This document shows, in pieces, positions 18,778 to 29,579 of a DNA stretch of 64,000 nucleotides; the first letter of the stretch is position 1; each line of letters starts with the position of its first letter. The notes under the pieces were generated by a model, which saw only the letters and a program-made list of their open reading frames with translations, searched no databases and was not told the DNA's origin. The stretch is from Nitzschia sp. pyKryTriq1 (lineage: Eukaryota > Bacillariophyta > Bacillariophyceae > Bacillariales > Bacillariaceae): contig OY101121.1 of NCBI GenBank assembly GCA_956465555.1, positions 334,722-398,721 on the forward strand. The letters are read 5' to 3'. A program made the translations under genes and the position numbers.

Positions 18778-19568
18778 GTATTTTGTGGAGAGGGAAAATA
18801 AAAGTAAAAGTTTTGTTGTTGAAAAGGATGAATGTAATACAGTACTACTAGTACTCGTTCAGTACGAGTAGATGTTTGCTTGCCTGCTTCTTTCTTTGGC
18901 TCGTTATGTTTCCTGCGCATTATTATGGGTGGTTCTCTGCCGCGCGTCACTATTCTGCTGCCTCATCATTGTCGAACGAAGAATTTTGGTCGGCCGGACG
19001 ATGATGCGTGAGCATACATATGACGACGATGACGTGCTTGAGATGATGAGGTGCGAGAATAATAAACTAGCTGTGATGACGAACAGACGATCGGAAACTT
19101 TCAGTCGGTGGAGTCAAAAGTTGATATCGGTCGGTCAGTCGGTCGGCTGCCGCATTCGTGGATCCACGAATGAGAAAGACCGTGAATCATCATCATCGAC
19201 AGTGACGCACTCTCAAAGAAAAAATCTTCAGCCGCATATAGCAATAGTAAATATAGGCTACGAACTGATGATGACGATGGCACAACAAACATTACATCAT
19301 AATATCTCATCTCTTATCTCTATAGTAGAGAGACTATAAGAGAAAAGCTGCTGCCTTATTCTTGTTGAGAACGTACTGGTGCGTCGGTAACAATAGATTT
19401 CTTTGTTTGTTTCAACCATCCAGCGTGACTTTACTACCACGACCAACAGAACATTATCAGTCACGACGACCAGATAATATTGGCATCGCCATCGTCGTCA
19501 TCATCATCATCATCGTTGTGGACGACCAGCACGACAATATAAGACAAGACAAGGATCATCGGCATCGG
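18778..19568. other. Intergenic between divergent genes
   Basis: Shared 5' flank of the PPR gene (minus) and the S51-like gene (plus). It has an imperfect inverted repeat at about 19308-19343 (TCTCTTAT paired with ATAAGAGA around CTCTATAGTAGAGAG). The plus-strand frame is open from 19362, but 19362-19568 codes an Ile run and looks like leader. Confidence 0.5.
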
Positions 19569-20999
19569 ATGTCTCATCCGCGGCGCAGTACTATTGGTAC
19601 TATTGGAGCCGCCATGTTGTCGACGATTTGGCGGCGATTAGTCTTCCTGATGAGACTAATACTGATAGTACCAATGCTCCTGACATCATCATTGACCACC
19701 ACCACCATTTCGACAAGGACGAGTACAAGTACTACATGTAGTAATACTGTTCAGGCACTGTCTTCCATTATCGTGCCACCACGTCATGTGTGTTTATTGG
19801 ATTCCTATTCCGCTGTTCGAGGGCCTTACTTTACGGCGTTGCTTGACCAATTGGTGGAACGAGCAGTCGTGGTGGGACAAGAAGAAGATCAAGACGAACC
19901 ATATGATCATGATGATGATGATGATGATAATAATAATGGATATACCAGCAACAACAACAACATTCGAATGGCATTTTGCTATTCCAACAACAACAACAAC
20001 AACAACAGCGCGGGTAGATTAAAAATTAAGGATAATACTGACAATCACGACGACGACGACGACGACGACGTCGACGACAACATGCTGGGTGAGATGATTC
20101 GTGACGACTTTGGAATACCATCATCCTGTTTCCACACAGTGGCACTAGAAGACTACAATCCAATCACTTTACAAGAACAATTCCAAGAATGGCAGCCGAC
20201 CGTCGTATGGGTATCGGGAGGAGGAGGAGGAGCAGCAGGAGCAGCAGGAGGAGGAACATCATCATCATCATCATCATCAAAAAATAATGCGTTTGGATTA
20301 CGCTACAAGATGCGAACCAGTGGTCTCGATCGATGGATTCATCATAACTGTGGCGGACCTGGAACAACAACAAAGAAGAAGAAGACTCCTGCTTGTGTGT
20401 ACGTGGGAGAAGGAGCGGGCGCACTCTGTGCAGGAGCCTCTCTTCGAGTGGCTCACTATTACCCAGAACCACTAGATGGTCCAGGGCATGACCCGAAAGG
20501 CGCACCGGAACCACAATTCTTTGGATTGGGTTTGCTGGGACCGGATCGGACGGTGGCGTTTACGACTAGAGAGAGTATTCGTAGGGTGATGATGTTGGAC
20601 GCGAATAATAGTACTAGTACTACGAGCAATAGTCCATCAGGCCTGCAACTACGGTCGAGTCATCCAGACTTGGCAGCCTCCAAGCTCACACTTCTGGAAC
20701 AAGATCAAGTCTATGTCTGGTCACAGTCGTCGGAAAGTGCTGACGATGATAATTGCGAATCATCATCATCATCCGTCGCTAGCTTTGTCTTTTTGGCGGC
20801 TCAGCGGGGAATGATGGAACAAATGTCATCACCAGAGCCTCTTCCTCCGTTGGTGGACGATTATGACGATGATAATGATGACGTTTCCAGTAGCAAAAAA
20901 GAAGGAGTCGACTGCTTTGGAGAACCTTCTGTCGACCCATCGCGACAAATGCAAAGCATTGGCGATTCAGAGTGGTTTGAAGAATCATCATTGGAGTAG
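19569..20999 (+). CDS. Peptidase S51 (dipeptidase E / cyanophycinase)-like protein, likely inactive
   Basis: I chose the ATG at 19569, giving 476 residues. It starts with a hydrophobic segment (LVFLMRLILIVPMLLTSSL), probably a signal peptide or anchor. An S51-like fold follows: HVCLLDSYSAVRGPYFTALL, then WQPTVVWVSGGGG, NAFGLRYKMRTSGLDRWI (the GGNTF.LL..L..GL pattern), and VYVGEGAGALCAG. In active S51 enzymes the last motif is G-x-S-A-G with the nucleophilic serine; here the serine position is Gly (GEGAG). Asp, Asn and Ser runs interrupt the domain. Probably a pseudoenzyme; its binding partner is unknown. The start is uncertain, as the frame is also open from 19362 without a stop. Confidence 0.7.
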   Translation: MSHPRRSTIGTIGAAMLSTIWRRLVFLMRLILIVPMLLTSSLTTTTISTRTSTSTTCSNTVQALSSIIVPPRHVCLLDSYSAVRGPYFTALLDQLVERAVVVGQEEDQDEPYDHDDDDDDNNNGYTSNNNNIRMAFCYSNNNNNNNSAGRLKIKDNTDNHDDDDDDDVDDNMLGEMIRDDFGIPSSCFHTVALEDYNPITLQEQFQEWQPTVVWVSGGGGGAAGAAGGGTSSSSSSSKNNAFGLRYKMRTSGLDRWIHHNCGGPGTTTKKKKTPACVYVGEGAGALCAGASLRVAHYYPEPLDGPGHDPKGAPEPQFFGLGLLGPDRTVAFTTRESIRRVMMLDANNSTSTTSNSPSGLQLRSSHPDLAASKLTLLEQDQVYVWSQSSESADDDNCESSSSSVASFVFLAAQRGMMEQMSSPEPLPPLVDDYDDDNDDVSSSKKEGVDCFGEPSVDPSRQMQSIGDSEWFEESSLE

Positions 21000-21195
21000 A
21001 TTGTTAGGATAGCAACATAACCTTAAAGTGCTGGTCTCATTACATTTACTCCACTATTTGGTCTACTAGAGAACATTATAGAAAGCGAAATGCTGGGAAC
21101 ATACATATATTATGTGGACTATACTCTAGGACTGTTTGCCTGTGAATTAAATTATTGAAGTCGAGCGGAATGTTGTGGAAGTTCCTGCAGAAACG

Positions 21196-21215
21196 CCCCC
21201 CCCCCCCCCCCCCCC
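21196..21215 (+). repeat. Poly-C tract (20 C)
   Basis: Uninterrupted C20 just past the exchanger's stop codon, in its 3' flank. Length is likely to vary between individuals or reads. Confidence 0.9.
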
Positions 21216-21284
21216 AAAGGAACCATTCGTTGTTGTGGTAGGAAGTACCGGTAGTCGTAGATGATGCACACCCAAATATGACGT

Positions 21285-23803
21285 CTAACTGCATGTCTCA
21301 AAGGGTAGCTCCAGCACAATTGCAAAGACGAGGAAGGCAACATAAAAGACAAACATCATACCACCCAACGTCCTTGTTAGCTGCCATCCTTGACAATGCA
21401 CGGCGCCAATGACAAATACCAACATGGCCAAAAGGACCACCAAAAACAGGAAAATATTATCCGATCCGATCTATATTATGGGACGATAAGGAAAAAGAAG
21501 AAGAAACGATAGCGTGAGTGAGCGAGATCGTTGCGCGACAATGCAGTGATACAAGAAGCCAAGCATGATCTTTTCAAGACTTACGATGACACTGCTTTTG
21601 CCGTTGGGCCATGCGCAAAAGAGAAGCCAAGGAATCGGCAAACCCACCAAGATATCGAAAATATTACTTCCAATCGACGACGACACGGCCATATCTCCGT
21701 TACCTCGTCTGGCAACAATGACACTAGAAAGCAAGTCAGGAACGGATGTACCAGCGGCTAAAACTGTCAATCCCATGATGACCGAGGGGATGCCAATGGT
21801 GTTCCCGATAATTTCCGCCCAAGAGACCATGAGATACGAAAATCCTCCAATCCAGGCAATCGAAAGAGCGAAGGAAACATAACACCAGCCTCCCAAGCCA
21901 GGTCGCTGTACGTCAGGGATAGTAAATGTCATGACTGCCACCAAAGGCAACACTACAATATACCAGACCCATTCATGGAAGCTACCGTCCTTGGGTGGGT
22001 ACAAGTTCTCCCAAACTCCCTCCATGTCTTCCTCGATGAGTTTCTTCTGTCGCTCATAGACAATTGATTTTCGGTACCATGCACTGAATTCTTCAAAGGT
22101 AATTTCTTCCCTGGAGCCATGTTGATACATGGCGTCCAACGCAGTTGAAACCTCCTCGTCGGTTACATGTGGGTCAAGCATAGCCAAAAGTGTCTTCAAC
22201 TCTTCCGCGTCGATGGTGTTTGATTTGTCGGCGTCGATCTTGTCAAAGACATGACGGACTTGCGACAAGATTCGTTCTTCTGACTGACAATACCATTTAG
22301 TGAATTCCCGTTGACTGATCTGTAATGTTGTTTCGAGTTGTGTGTATGTATCGAACGCAAAGTGTCAGCCTGATGCTAAGTGGTCCTCCGAACAGAAAAA
22401 ACTACTGAGTGTCATTGACTCCATCCATATAATCATCTTCTTCTTACCGTTCCATCCTTATCCTCGTCCAGCTGGTTGAAGACTTCTTCGAGCTCCTCGG
22501 GGCTAATGTAGCACTCCAATAGGTTAAAGAGTTGCTTGAGTTCCTCGCGGTCAACGTGGCCGTTACCGTCCATGTCCACTTGTTGAAAGACATAATCGGC
22601 ATCTCCGGAAATTTTGGCAACAATTCCCACACCCGCCGTGTCCATCCAAGATTCTGGATCCTTGAGCAACTTGAGGATTCCAGCACGGAAGGTTCCTTGC
22701 CATCGAAAGTGAGGAGTATGACCTCCCCCTTGGGCTTCCAAGGCTTTGGCACTCAGATTGCTCAAGACGCTTTTATTCGAGCTACTTCGCTTTCCTCCAA
22801 GCACATCCCTGCGATCGGGATTCTCTTTTCCATTCGCATCGCCATTAGTGGCTTCTTCTTTCTTCTTTCCATCGTGAGCGTCATCATCATCGTCGTCGTC
22901 CTCCGGGTACTCCAAAACTTTACCGGTGAGTAGCTTGTAGAGATTGGCATTTTGCCACATGAGCACAATATAGCCCAAGTACATGGCAAACAGTACCGCT
23001 GCTTCCCACAGCTCGATAACTCCTTCGCTCACTACACCAACAAACATAGCCAGAACAATCAACCCAAGTGTGTAATAGAAGGAATCACGAAACAACGGCC
23101 ACCACGTCAAGGTGAGGACTTCCTTCGCCAAGATGGAGCACATGGCGATGACAAAGAGGACGTTGAAGACCGCAGAACCCACAATGGTACCAAATCCAAC
23201 CTCAGACTCCTCAAAGGTACCAAAGAGAGCAGTAAAGAGTTCGGGGGCCGAACCACCGGCGGCCATGAGCGTCGCTCCCGCAACATCCATGCTCAGATTT
23301 AACCGCCGCGGCCCACTCATTTCCTCCAGGGCAGGAACGAAGAATTCATCGCAGACAATGGCCAATGCCAAAAACATGTACAGGACGCCAATCGCGTAAA
23401 ATACGCAGAGCCATGCTGGGTCGGAAACCTTGCCACCATTGCATGGATCTTCATCGCCACCATCAGCCATAATAGTAGCGCCACTCGTGTCGTTACTATT
23501 AGTATTGGCTTGCAACCATCTCAGGTCGTCACCAGCAGCACCTGCAACAGCGGAGGAGGAAGCCTCGTCTCCCCTGTAGTAGTTTGAGTACACGTGGTAC
23601 GCTCCATAGCTAGACACCAAGCAAACAAATGCCACCGACTGCACTGCTGCTTTTATTTGAGATCGACCTTTCAGAGTGCCCAGGGGAGTCGAGATTTCCA
23701 CATACTTTCTGCCGCCGGACCTCCGCGACTTCTTCCTTCCATGTTCCTGCGTTAAAAAAGGAGAGATTTCGTCTTCTTTTTCTGTTTGGATCTTCATCGT
23801 CAT
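21285..23803 (-). CDS. Na+/Ca2+-K+ exchanger (NCKX-like) with central EF-hands, three exons
   Basis: Exons 23803-22448, 22319-21585 and 21470-21285; introns of 128 and 114 bp, GT-AG, both phase 0. The product is 758 residues. Alpha-1 repeat: GATLMAAGGSAPELFTALFG (about 176-195). Alpha-2 repeat: GLTVLAAGTSVPDLLSSVIV then GNGDMAVSSSIGSNIFD. These are the ion-binding helices of SLC24-type exchangers. The central cytosolic loop carries EF-hands: DMDGNGHVDREE, DEDKDGTISQREF (created only by the splice of exons 1 and 2), DADKSNTIDAEE and one degenerate loop. The last exon supplies two membrane helices (NIFLFLVVLLAMLVFVIGA and MMFVFYVAFLVFAIVLEL). Probable plasma or vacuolar membrane Ca2+ exporter gated by Ca2+ through its own loop. 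Confidence 0.92.
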
Positions 23804-25419
23804 CTTTGAGTATTAGCAGCAGCAGCAGCAGCAGCAGTGTGCTATGTTATTTCTTTGCTGCAGTTTCTTCCGAAGGGCTCCTCCGCAACAAATCCCAAGG
23901 CGGATGGTCTGCGGATACTAGGATCGAGTTGTGATTGCGTTGAAAAGTGAATTTTGAAAATAAACTCAAGTAAAACTCTAGTAATAGTGATGGTCTGGGG
24001 TCAGGCGGGTTTCTTTGCAGTTTACTTTGCTTGCTTGAAATAATAATGCGGCCTCACAATTTTGCTTGTTGTATACAGTACCAGGAAGAATAACAAACTG
24101 CCAAACAAACTTGTATCCGTGCCCGAGCAACCTCGTCCAAAATATTAGGTTACCGGTTTGGGCACTTTGATCTTACGGTTGTCAAAACAATAAAACGCAG
24201 ACACAGCCACGCTAATACCGCGGTAGTACGAGAGTGAGTAGAGCGTCCTTTCTTTTAAAAAAAATTACCGGCAGTTGGAACTTTCTCCCCGCGCGCCCGC
24301 CCTGGGAATTTCTCTCCCATCGGCGCTACGAGGACTAGCGTCTCACTTAGTTGAGTATGTACCTGCCTGCGTGGTACAGGCAGTCACATTTCCATGTCTA
24401 CCGGCACGCCGCCGACAGTCCCAGTACAGTACTTACCGTAGTACTGTACACTTACAGTACGAAGAACTCGTTCGTAGACAGTAGTTTATTGCACAGTAGA
24501 GTACTCTACGCCATGTGTACAGTCATTATTCTACCTGCTGGAACAGTACAATAGACAGTGCAGTACCAGGTACAGCAAACTGTACAAGTCCGAGACGACG
24601 GCAGAAGTACTAGGTACGGTACTCGTACTACACAGGGTGTGTACCGGGTACCGGTACGGTACAACATGGGGTACGACAGCATGACACGGCATATGTTGAT
24701 TTTTGCGAACGTCATCAATACGGACGGAACTGGGGATGACAAGTCGTTAAATAAAATATATCGGCTTTAGGCAAGCAATGACGCATCAGGCAGGCATGGA
24801 ATAACTACACTCGTGAGATAACATCGATTTCAAGACAACTAAATGAAGTATGTTGGTAACAATCAGAAGCAATTTTCGTAGAATAAGGAAACAATATTAC
24901 GCTAAATTCCAATCCAATCGAGTAAGTCCATCTGGGGGATCGAGCAAGATCGAACAAAAGGTTGCACTAAATTCTGAGGGCACTTATAATTTGCGGATTC
25001 CCACGGTCGAGACACGGCTCCGACATACTACGTATTTCAATGATGCATGCGGCCGGCGTGGTGCGTGGCAGAAAAGGTATGATAGGGCGTTCGTTGGGTG
25101 ACGACAGACAGATGAGAAAGAATTGACTCGACGACTCAGTCGATCGAATTCGGAGAATGAAACCAGATTGCGCGCAAGCAGGCGAGAGATGAGAACATCA
25201 CGTCAATTGTCGCGACAATAACCCGAAGCCGAGTGGCATCAAAAAAGGCCTCGAGCGTCGAGCCTTTTGTTCTTCGTAGTTCTCTAGAGTGTACTATCAT
25301 CATCTTTCACCGAAACCGGGGTCGGATGTTTTATTGACGATGACACATACACATAAAATAACTCCAACGATAGAGACACACACACGAGTAAACGAACACA
25401 GATAACAGCAATTTCAATC
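23804..25419. other. Intergenic between divergent genes, GTAC-rich, with hairpins
   Basis: No convincing gene in 1.6 kb. Bases 24400-24680 are dense in GTAC (TAGGTACGGTACTCGTAC, GGGTACCGGTACGGTACA). A perfect 14-bp palindrome, ATTGTCGCGACAAT, lies at 25206-25219. A hairpin of AAAAGGC-TCGA pairing with TCGA-GCCTTTT lies at 25243-25268, both within 220 bp of the RING-H2 gene start. Confidence 0.6.
25206..25268 (+). promoter_or_regulatory. Palindrome plus T-ended hairpin upstream of RING-H2 gene 1
   Basis: ATTGTCGCGACAAT (25206-25219) is a perfect palindrome. At 25243-25268 an 11-pair stem with one bulge and a 3-base loop ends in TTTT, in shape like a bacterial intrinsic terminator. In a nuclear genome it is more likely a protein-binding site or leader structure; function is inferred only from position. 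Confidence 0.35.
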
Positions 25420-26682
25420 ATGATTGAAACAATTGTAATGGAGCTGATAAACGATCAAGCGAAATCGTTACGGATTCTTTACGAAACCAATCTGGATTCA
25501 CCAGCATCCTCGCTAGTAGAGCAAGGAAATCACGACGACGCCGAGGCTGATGGTGAGACTCCTCCACCGAGCGAAGTCGATGTTTCCAGTATTGTATTTC
25601 TTCTGGGTGTTTTCATTTTTATTCTGTAAGTAGTGTTAATTTCACCACCCTGTCCTCTTTGTTCTCGTCAACTTGCTAATATCGTCCGCTGCCTTATTTT
25701 ACGCCCTCTGACGACGAAAATTATTAAGTCTCTTTTCGGTCCTCAAATACTGGATCTGCGAGGGACCCATCACAAGGCGTCAGCGACGGAGAGCACGAGA
25801 AGCTCGAAAACGGTTGATTCGAGAACAGGTGGTCTTCAAGGTGAGAAATTAAAATTCGTTACTGTAGTAGTCACCAGCAACACACCGCGACCATGCCTCT
25901 CACCCCGCCCCTCTTCTTACGTTCATGGTCACCTGCTGCAGACCGTGATCAAAAAGGAAGGAATGCACGAGCATGCAGATATTAATGAAGCAGAAAGTGG
26001 TGAAACGCTTTCTATGGGCGATGAAGATCATCATGAAACGGAAGCTACTAACACTGCTAGTAGGAGAACAGCAGATGACGACGAGGAGGAGCAGGGAGGA
26101 TTCGTTCATCGTTATTGTCGACAAAAGACGAATTTAGAGATTTCCACTAGCCAGCACAATGGCGACGACGGGGGGAACAGCCGCATGGAATGTCAGATAT
26201 GCCTAGCCGATTTCGAAGTCGGAGATAAGATCTGCTGGTCAAATAACCCCGAATGCGTCCACACATTTCATATTGGTTGCTTGGAACCTTGGCTCATGAA
26301 GCATGACGAGTGCCCGCTATGCCGGTGCAAGTATCTAGTCCCACAAAAAAAGGAGCCTCCGTCCGAAATGGAGACATATGATCCCAATGCTCAGAGGACA
26401 TCAGAGATTACCCGTCGTGTTGTCGCGGTCTTGAGTCTTCTTTTCTTTTTCCGGCGTATTACTACAGTCCAACAAACACGCCAGGACCAAAACAACGATG
26501 AGGAAGAAATCGATCGGGTACCCGAAATATCAGGAGAGGACCAAATTACGATCAACGATGACGACAACCCTCCTTCACCAAATATGATACCATTAGAGGA
26601 TGTATCGGACTGTTCACCTACCGAGGAAATGGTGGAACCCTCAGATATTGAAAGGGGCGACACAACAACATCGTCACGATAG
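25420..26682 (+). CDS. RING-H2 finger membrane protein 1 (family member, three exons)
   Basis: Exons 25420-25625, 25729-25840 and 25942-26682 (introns 103 and 101 bp, GT-AG, phases 2 and 0), 352 residues. Order: short acidic N-terminus; one membrane helix split by intron 1 (SSIVFLLGVFIFIL then LFSVLKYWI); a basic helix ending at intron 2 (RRQRRRAREARKRLIREQVV FK); an acidic linker; a RING-H2 domain, CQICLADFEVGDKICWSNN followed by PECVHTFHIGCLEPWL and DECPLCRCKYL, with all eight C3H2C3 zinc ligands; and a long acidic tail. Probable membrane-anchored E3 ubiquitin ligase. The only member of the family on the plus strand. Confidence 0.85.
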
Positions 26683-26815
26683 AACAAGAGACGCCAGGAG
26701 ACCCATATTGTACGGCTGAACATTTTGAAGGCTAATCAAATTTAGATAGCTACTCTAGAGTGAAGCTGTCACCCACCTCGAGTTATTCCCTGCAAGAGAC
26801 CTGTCGTGCTACGTA

Positions 26816-27517
26816 TTAGACACCCGTCTCAAAGCGCTCGTTGTCGGCTCGTCGCATAACATAGATAAAACCTCGCGTTGAAGTATCTTCTTGCCGCCGC
26901 GCATACAATATCCGGAATTCATCATCTAAGTAGACATGCTCCCATAGTCGAATTTCCTTGTTGGGTTCAAATTGGATTTTAGGCCCTAATGGGATCACCC
27001 CAGCCAATTTGTTGCCGACGCTTTCAAAGGCAATTGCCATGGTCGAGTCGTTAACAATGGAGGGCGACGCACGTAGCTCGCCGGCAACTGGAGGAAAATC
27101 GATCCGCAATATGTTTCTCGCGGCGCCATTCACAAAATCGACATCTTGGTACACATCTCCAACAAAGGGCCCCAACTTCCCCGAACTGGGCGCGGCGGGT
27201 TCAAAGTTCGTCCAGAGCATCTTCCAAAATCCAGTCATTTTGGGGACATTCCGCACGGGGCGGGGCGTAGGATTACAAGCTTCCAACTGTTCACACAACG
27301 AAGCAATCTCTTGTTCCAACTCTCGCGGAGTATCAATACCATTCTTGGGAGCCTCTTGGATCCGATCTTGAAGTTGCGACAAGAGTTCCTTGGCGTTGGA
27401 GGAAGATCGCGGAGAAATCGAAGAGGGAAAAAAGGGGAACTGAAAGCTGTGGGTCAAGGCACAAGTTGCTAAAAGCAAAATGTAGCTAAATGCCTGGAGA
27501 GACTTACATGTCATCAT
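26816..27517 (-). CDS. PAP/fibrillin-domain protein, plastid-targeted
   Basis: Start at the ATG pair at 27517/27514 gives 233 residues. The N-terminus is a signal peptide (SLQAFSYILLLATCALTHS) followed directly by FQFPFFPSS, the Phe-led transit peptide typical of diatom plastid import. The mature part matches plastid lipid-associated proteins: an N-terminal helix (ELLSQLQDRI), then MTGFWKMLWTNFEPAAPSS, PFVGDVYQDVDFVNGAARNI and a C-terminal strand set ending RGFIYVMRRADNERF. Fibrillins coat plastid lipid bodies and thylakoids and aid lipid or quinone traffic. The exact subgroup cannot be told. Intronless. Confidence 0.85.
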   Translation of the reverse strand: MMTCKSLQAFSYILLLATCALTHSFQFPFFPSSISPRSSSNAKELLSQLQDRIQEAPKNGIDTPRELEQEIASLCEQLEACNPTPRPVRNVPKMTGFWKMLWTNFEPAAPSSGKLGPFVGDVYQDVDFVNGAARNILRIDFPPVAGELRASPSIVNDSTMAIAFESVGNKLAGVIPLGPKIQFEPNKEIRLWEHVYLDDEFRILYARRQEDTSTRGFIYVMRRADNERFETGV

Positions 27518-27909
27518 GACACTCGTAATAATAAACTGTCTTTTCCAACAATGGGATAAACAGCATCGGCACCAGCAGTGATAAGCGCCGTGATGCAGAT
27601 GAAGCAAGATCGTTGTTCAGAATTAATAATAAGTGGTCGGTGGTCAGTCCTTGCGTGCGCGTGCGTGTCGGCGGCAAAAAACGAAGACAGTCAATTAGAG
27701 TCAAAAGAGTCGTTTGTCCAAAAGGCAGTGGCGGCTGGCTCGGTGCTCGGTTCGAGTCAGTCAGCCAGCAGTCTCCGTTTCCCTTTGTTCTCTCTGCTCT
27801 AACTACTGGTCAGTGATCGCCTTCATTCGAATATGTAGCTAGAACTGGTGAAGCTAACATGCGCCTACTCTATGCTGGTCTGAGAAGAAGGCTTCTTTGT
27901 TGGCTTCGT
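27518..27909. other. Intergenic upstream of the fibrillin gene
   Basis: Separates the fibrillin start from the DUF1415 stop, both on the minus strand. No gene or repeat of note seen. Confidence 0.5.
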
Positions 27910-28881
27910 TCAGGGGCCCCCACTTGTATATTCGTCATCACTCGCCGCGGGCTCCAGGCATCGATTCCATAAATCTCGCAGTTCCTCTACAGTCTTTGAC
28001 AACAAGACTTGTTCATTGTGCTTTCCAATTTGTTGAGTTGCTGCCTCCCCTGCGGCATCGACGACCCGAGCAGATACCAAAGTGACTGTTGGATGGGGCG
28101 ATCGCTTTTCAAAGTGCAAGGATTCTGGCTCCCCTTCGAAGGACCACTCGGGGTGAAAAGGCGCCACAATGACTGTATCCAAGAGTCCCCATGTCTCTTC
28201 CAAGAGATCAAACCAATTAAAAAAGTCTCCAAAGGCCTTCATCCCGGATCGTTCGGAATCGACAAACACAACAAAAAAAATGGCTGCCGATTCAATGGAT
28301 TCTGGTTGTTTGCCCAGAAAGTCTTCAAAACGACGGCCCACGTCGTCCACCAATGCATAATAAAACTCATCCGAAGCATTGTCCGTTATACTATGCTGCT
28401 CTTGATCCACCAAGAATATCTGCAGAGCTTGTGCAGTGGTCAAGGATGCTCGCGCCCACGGGCAAAGTTCCAATGGTAAAACAAAATTCTGACACCAGGC
28501 CCAAGTCTGCTGGACTGCCAACGGTAGTTCATGGAGTGCCATCGATTTTCCATGTTGCTCCCAGTTTTGAGATTCCGCATTGTACTTCCATACTACAATG
28601 GGGGGTCTCGCGCGCCGCATTTCAATGGAGGGATCATTCTTGTTGTTGTTGCCCTGCCCACCATGATTGCCATGATGATGATCATTATTTTTCGACGACT
28701 GCCGTAACTGGTGGAGCCACGGCGAAACGTGACGAGACAGATGTGATCTCGAGTATTTACCAACCGATGGAATCAAATGAAACGCTTCATACATTGGTGC
28801 CCAGAATGCCAGAATGATCATCAACCCACCGACAGCGACATCTCTTGCTGATCGAGAAAGAAACGCCGATGATTTCAGCAT
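27910..28881 (-). CDS. DUF1415 family protein with N-terminal signal/anchor
   Basis: 323 residues from ATG 28881. The N-terminus has a hydrophobic segment (VAVGGLMIILAFWAPMYEAF) and a following HLIP, perhaps a signal plus plastid transit peptide. The rest fits the DUF1415 pattern: WAWCQNFVLPLELCPWARAS, then AAIFFVVFVDSERSGM with FGDFFNWFDLLE, then the strongly conserved APFHPEWSFEG and EKRSPHPTVTLVSARVV. The family is widespread in bacteria and algae; its biochemical function is not known to me. Intronless. Confidence 0.85.
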   Translation of the reverse strand: MLKSSAFLSRSARDVAVGGLMIILAFWAPMYEAFHLIPSVGKYSRSHLSRHVSPWLHQLRQSSKNNDHHHGNHGGQGNNNKNDPSIEMRRARPPIVVWKYNAESQNWEQHGKSMALHELPLAVQQTWAWCQNFVLPLELCPWARASLTTAQALQIFLVDQEQHSITDNASDEFYYALVDDVGRRFEDFLGKQPESIESAAIFFVVFVDSERSGMKAFGDFFNWFDLLEETWGLLDTVIVAPFHPEWSFEGEPESLHFEKRSPHPTVTLVSARVVDAAGEAATQQIGKHNEQVLLSKTVEELRDLWNRCLEPAASDDEYTSGGP

Positions 28882-29579
28882 GATGGTGCTGGTCTTAGTT
28901 CTTATCCTTCTCGTTGTTTGTCAATTCAAGCTATCGGCAGCGGGATGGCATGGAATTCTGAGCACGACTAGAGATATAGAGATGTGAAGAAAGTCAGCAT
29001 AAGAATAGTTTGGTCTCCAGCCACCGCTCCTGCAGCAACTTGCGGTCTTCGCATCATTATTGTAGAGCCCAATCTTGAGATTTTTGGATAATATTTTGGC
29101 GGGAGAAAAATAAGCCGCGCATATCAGATTCCGGTATATGTCCGGGTTGTTACAGTATTTTTCGTTTGTCCGATCGTCGCCCGTTTCTTGTTCGGATGGG
29201 TCATCCTCATCCTCATCTTCATCATCAGTCGGTCCGCCAGTCGTCACACACGCGACGAGCAGCTGAAATAGTACATCATCAATCATCATAGAAAAGTAAT
29301 AGTGGAAATTGTTATATTGTGTCTTTAGAGATACTTATTGGATACTCGTACAGGTAGATGTCAACATGGATGCTCCGTGCATCCGCCTTTAGATATAGTA
29401 AAAGTGGCAACATGTATAAGTAGAGATAGTCGACACCAAGGAGTTGTGGAATGATTATTCTTAGACTGTCGTACTGTCCTGGTGGACTGGTCACAACCTC
29501 TCTCTATATCTACTAGAGACAGGCCATAGTGGTCATTGTTTTGCTCTATGAGATAACCTTGTAAAAATTTTCTTTATTC
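28882..29579. other. Intergenic between two minus-strand genes
   Basis: A 122-codon open frame (28921-29289) begins with ATG but has no recognisable features beyond a Asp/Glu run. Near 29500-29522 lies TCTCTATATCTACTAGAGA, one of the recurring CTCTACTAGAG-type inverted repeats. Nothing else seen. Confidence 0.4.

Noticed and set aside
24275-24770. Several 60-80-codon frames rich in Tyr/Val/Arg
   Set aside because: They translate the GTAC-rich island in different frames; no start context or protein features.
28921-29289. 122-codon minus-strand frame starting MMIDDVLFQLL
   Set aside because: Has an acidic run and several Cys but no recognisable family and no support from context. It may be real, but I cannot support it.
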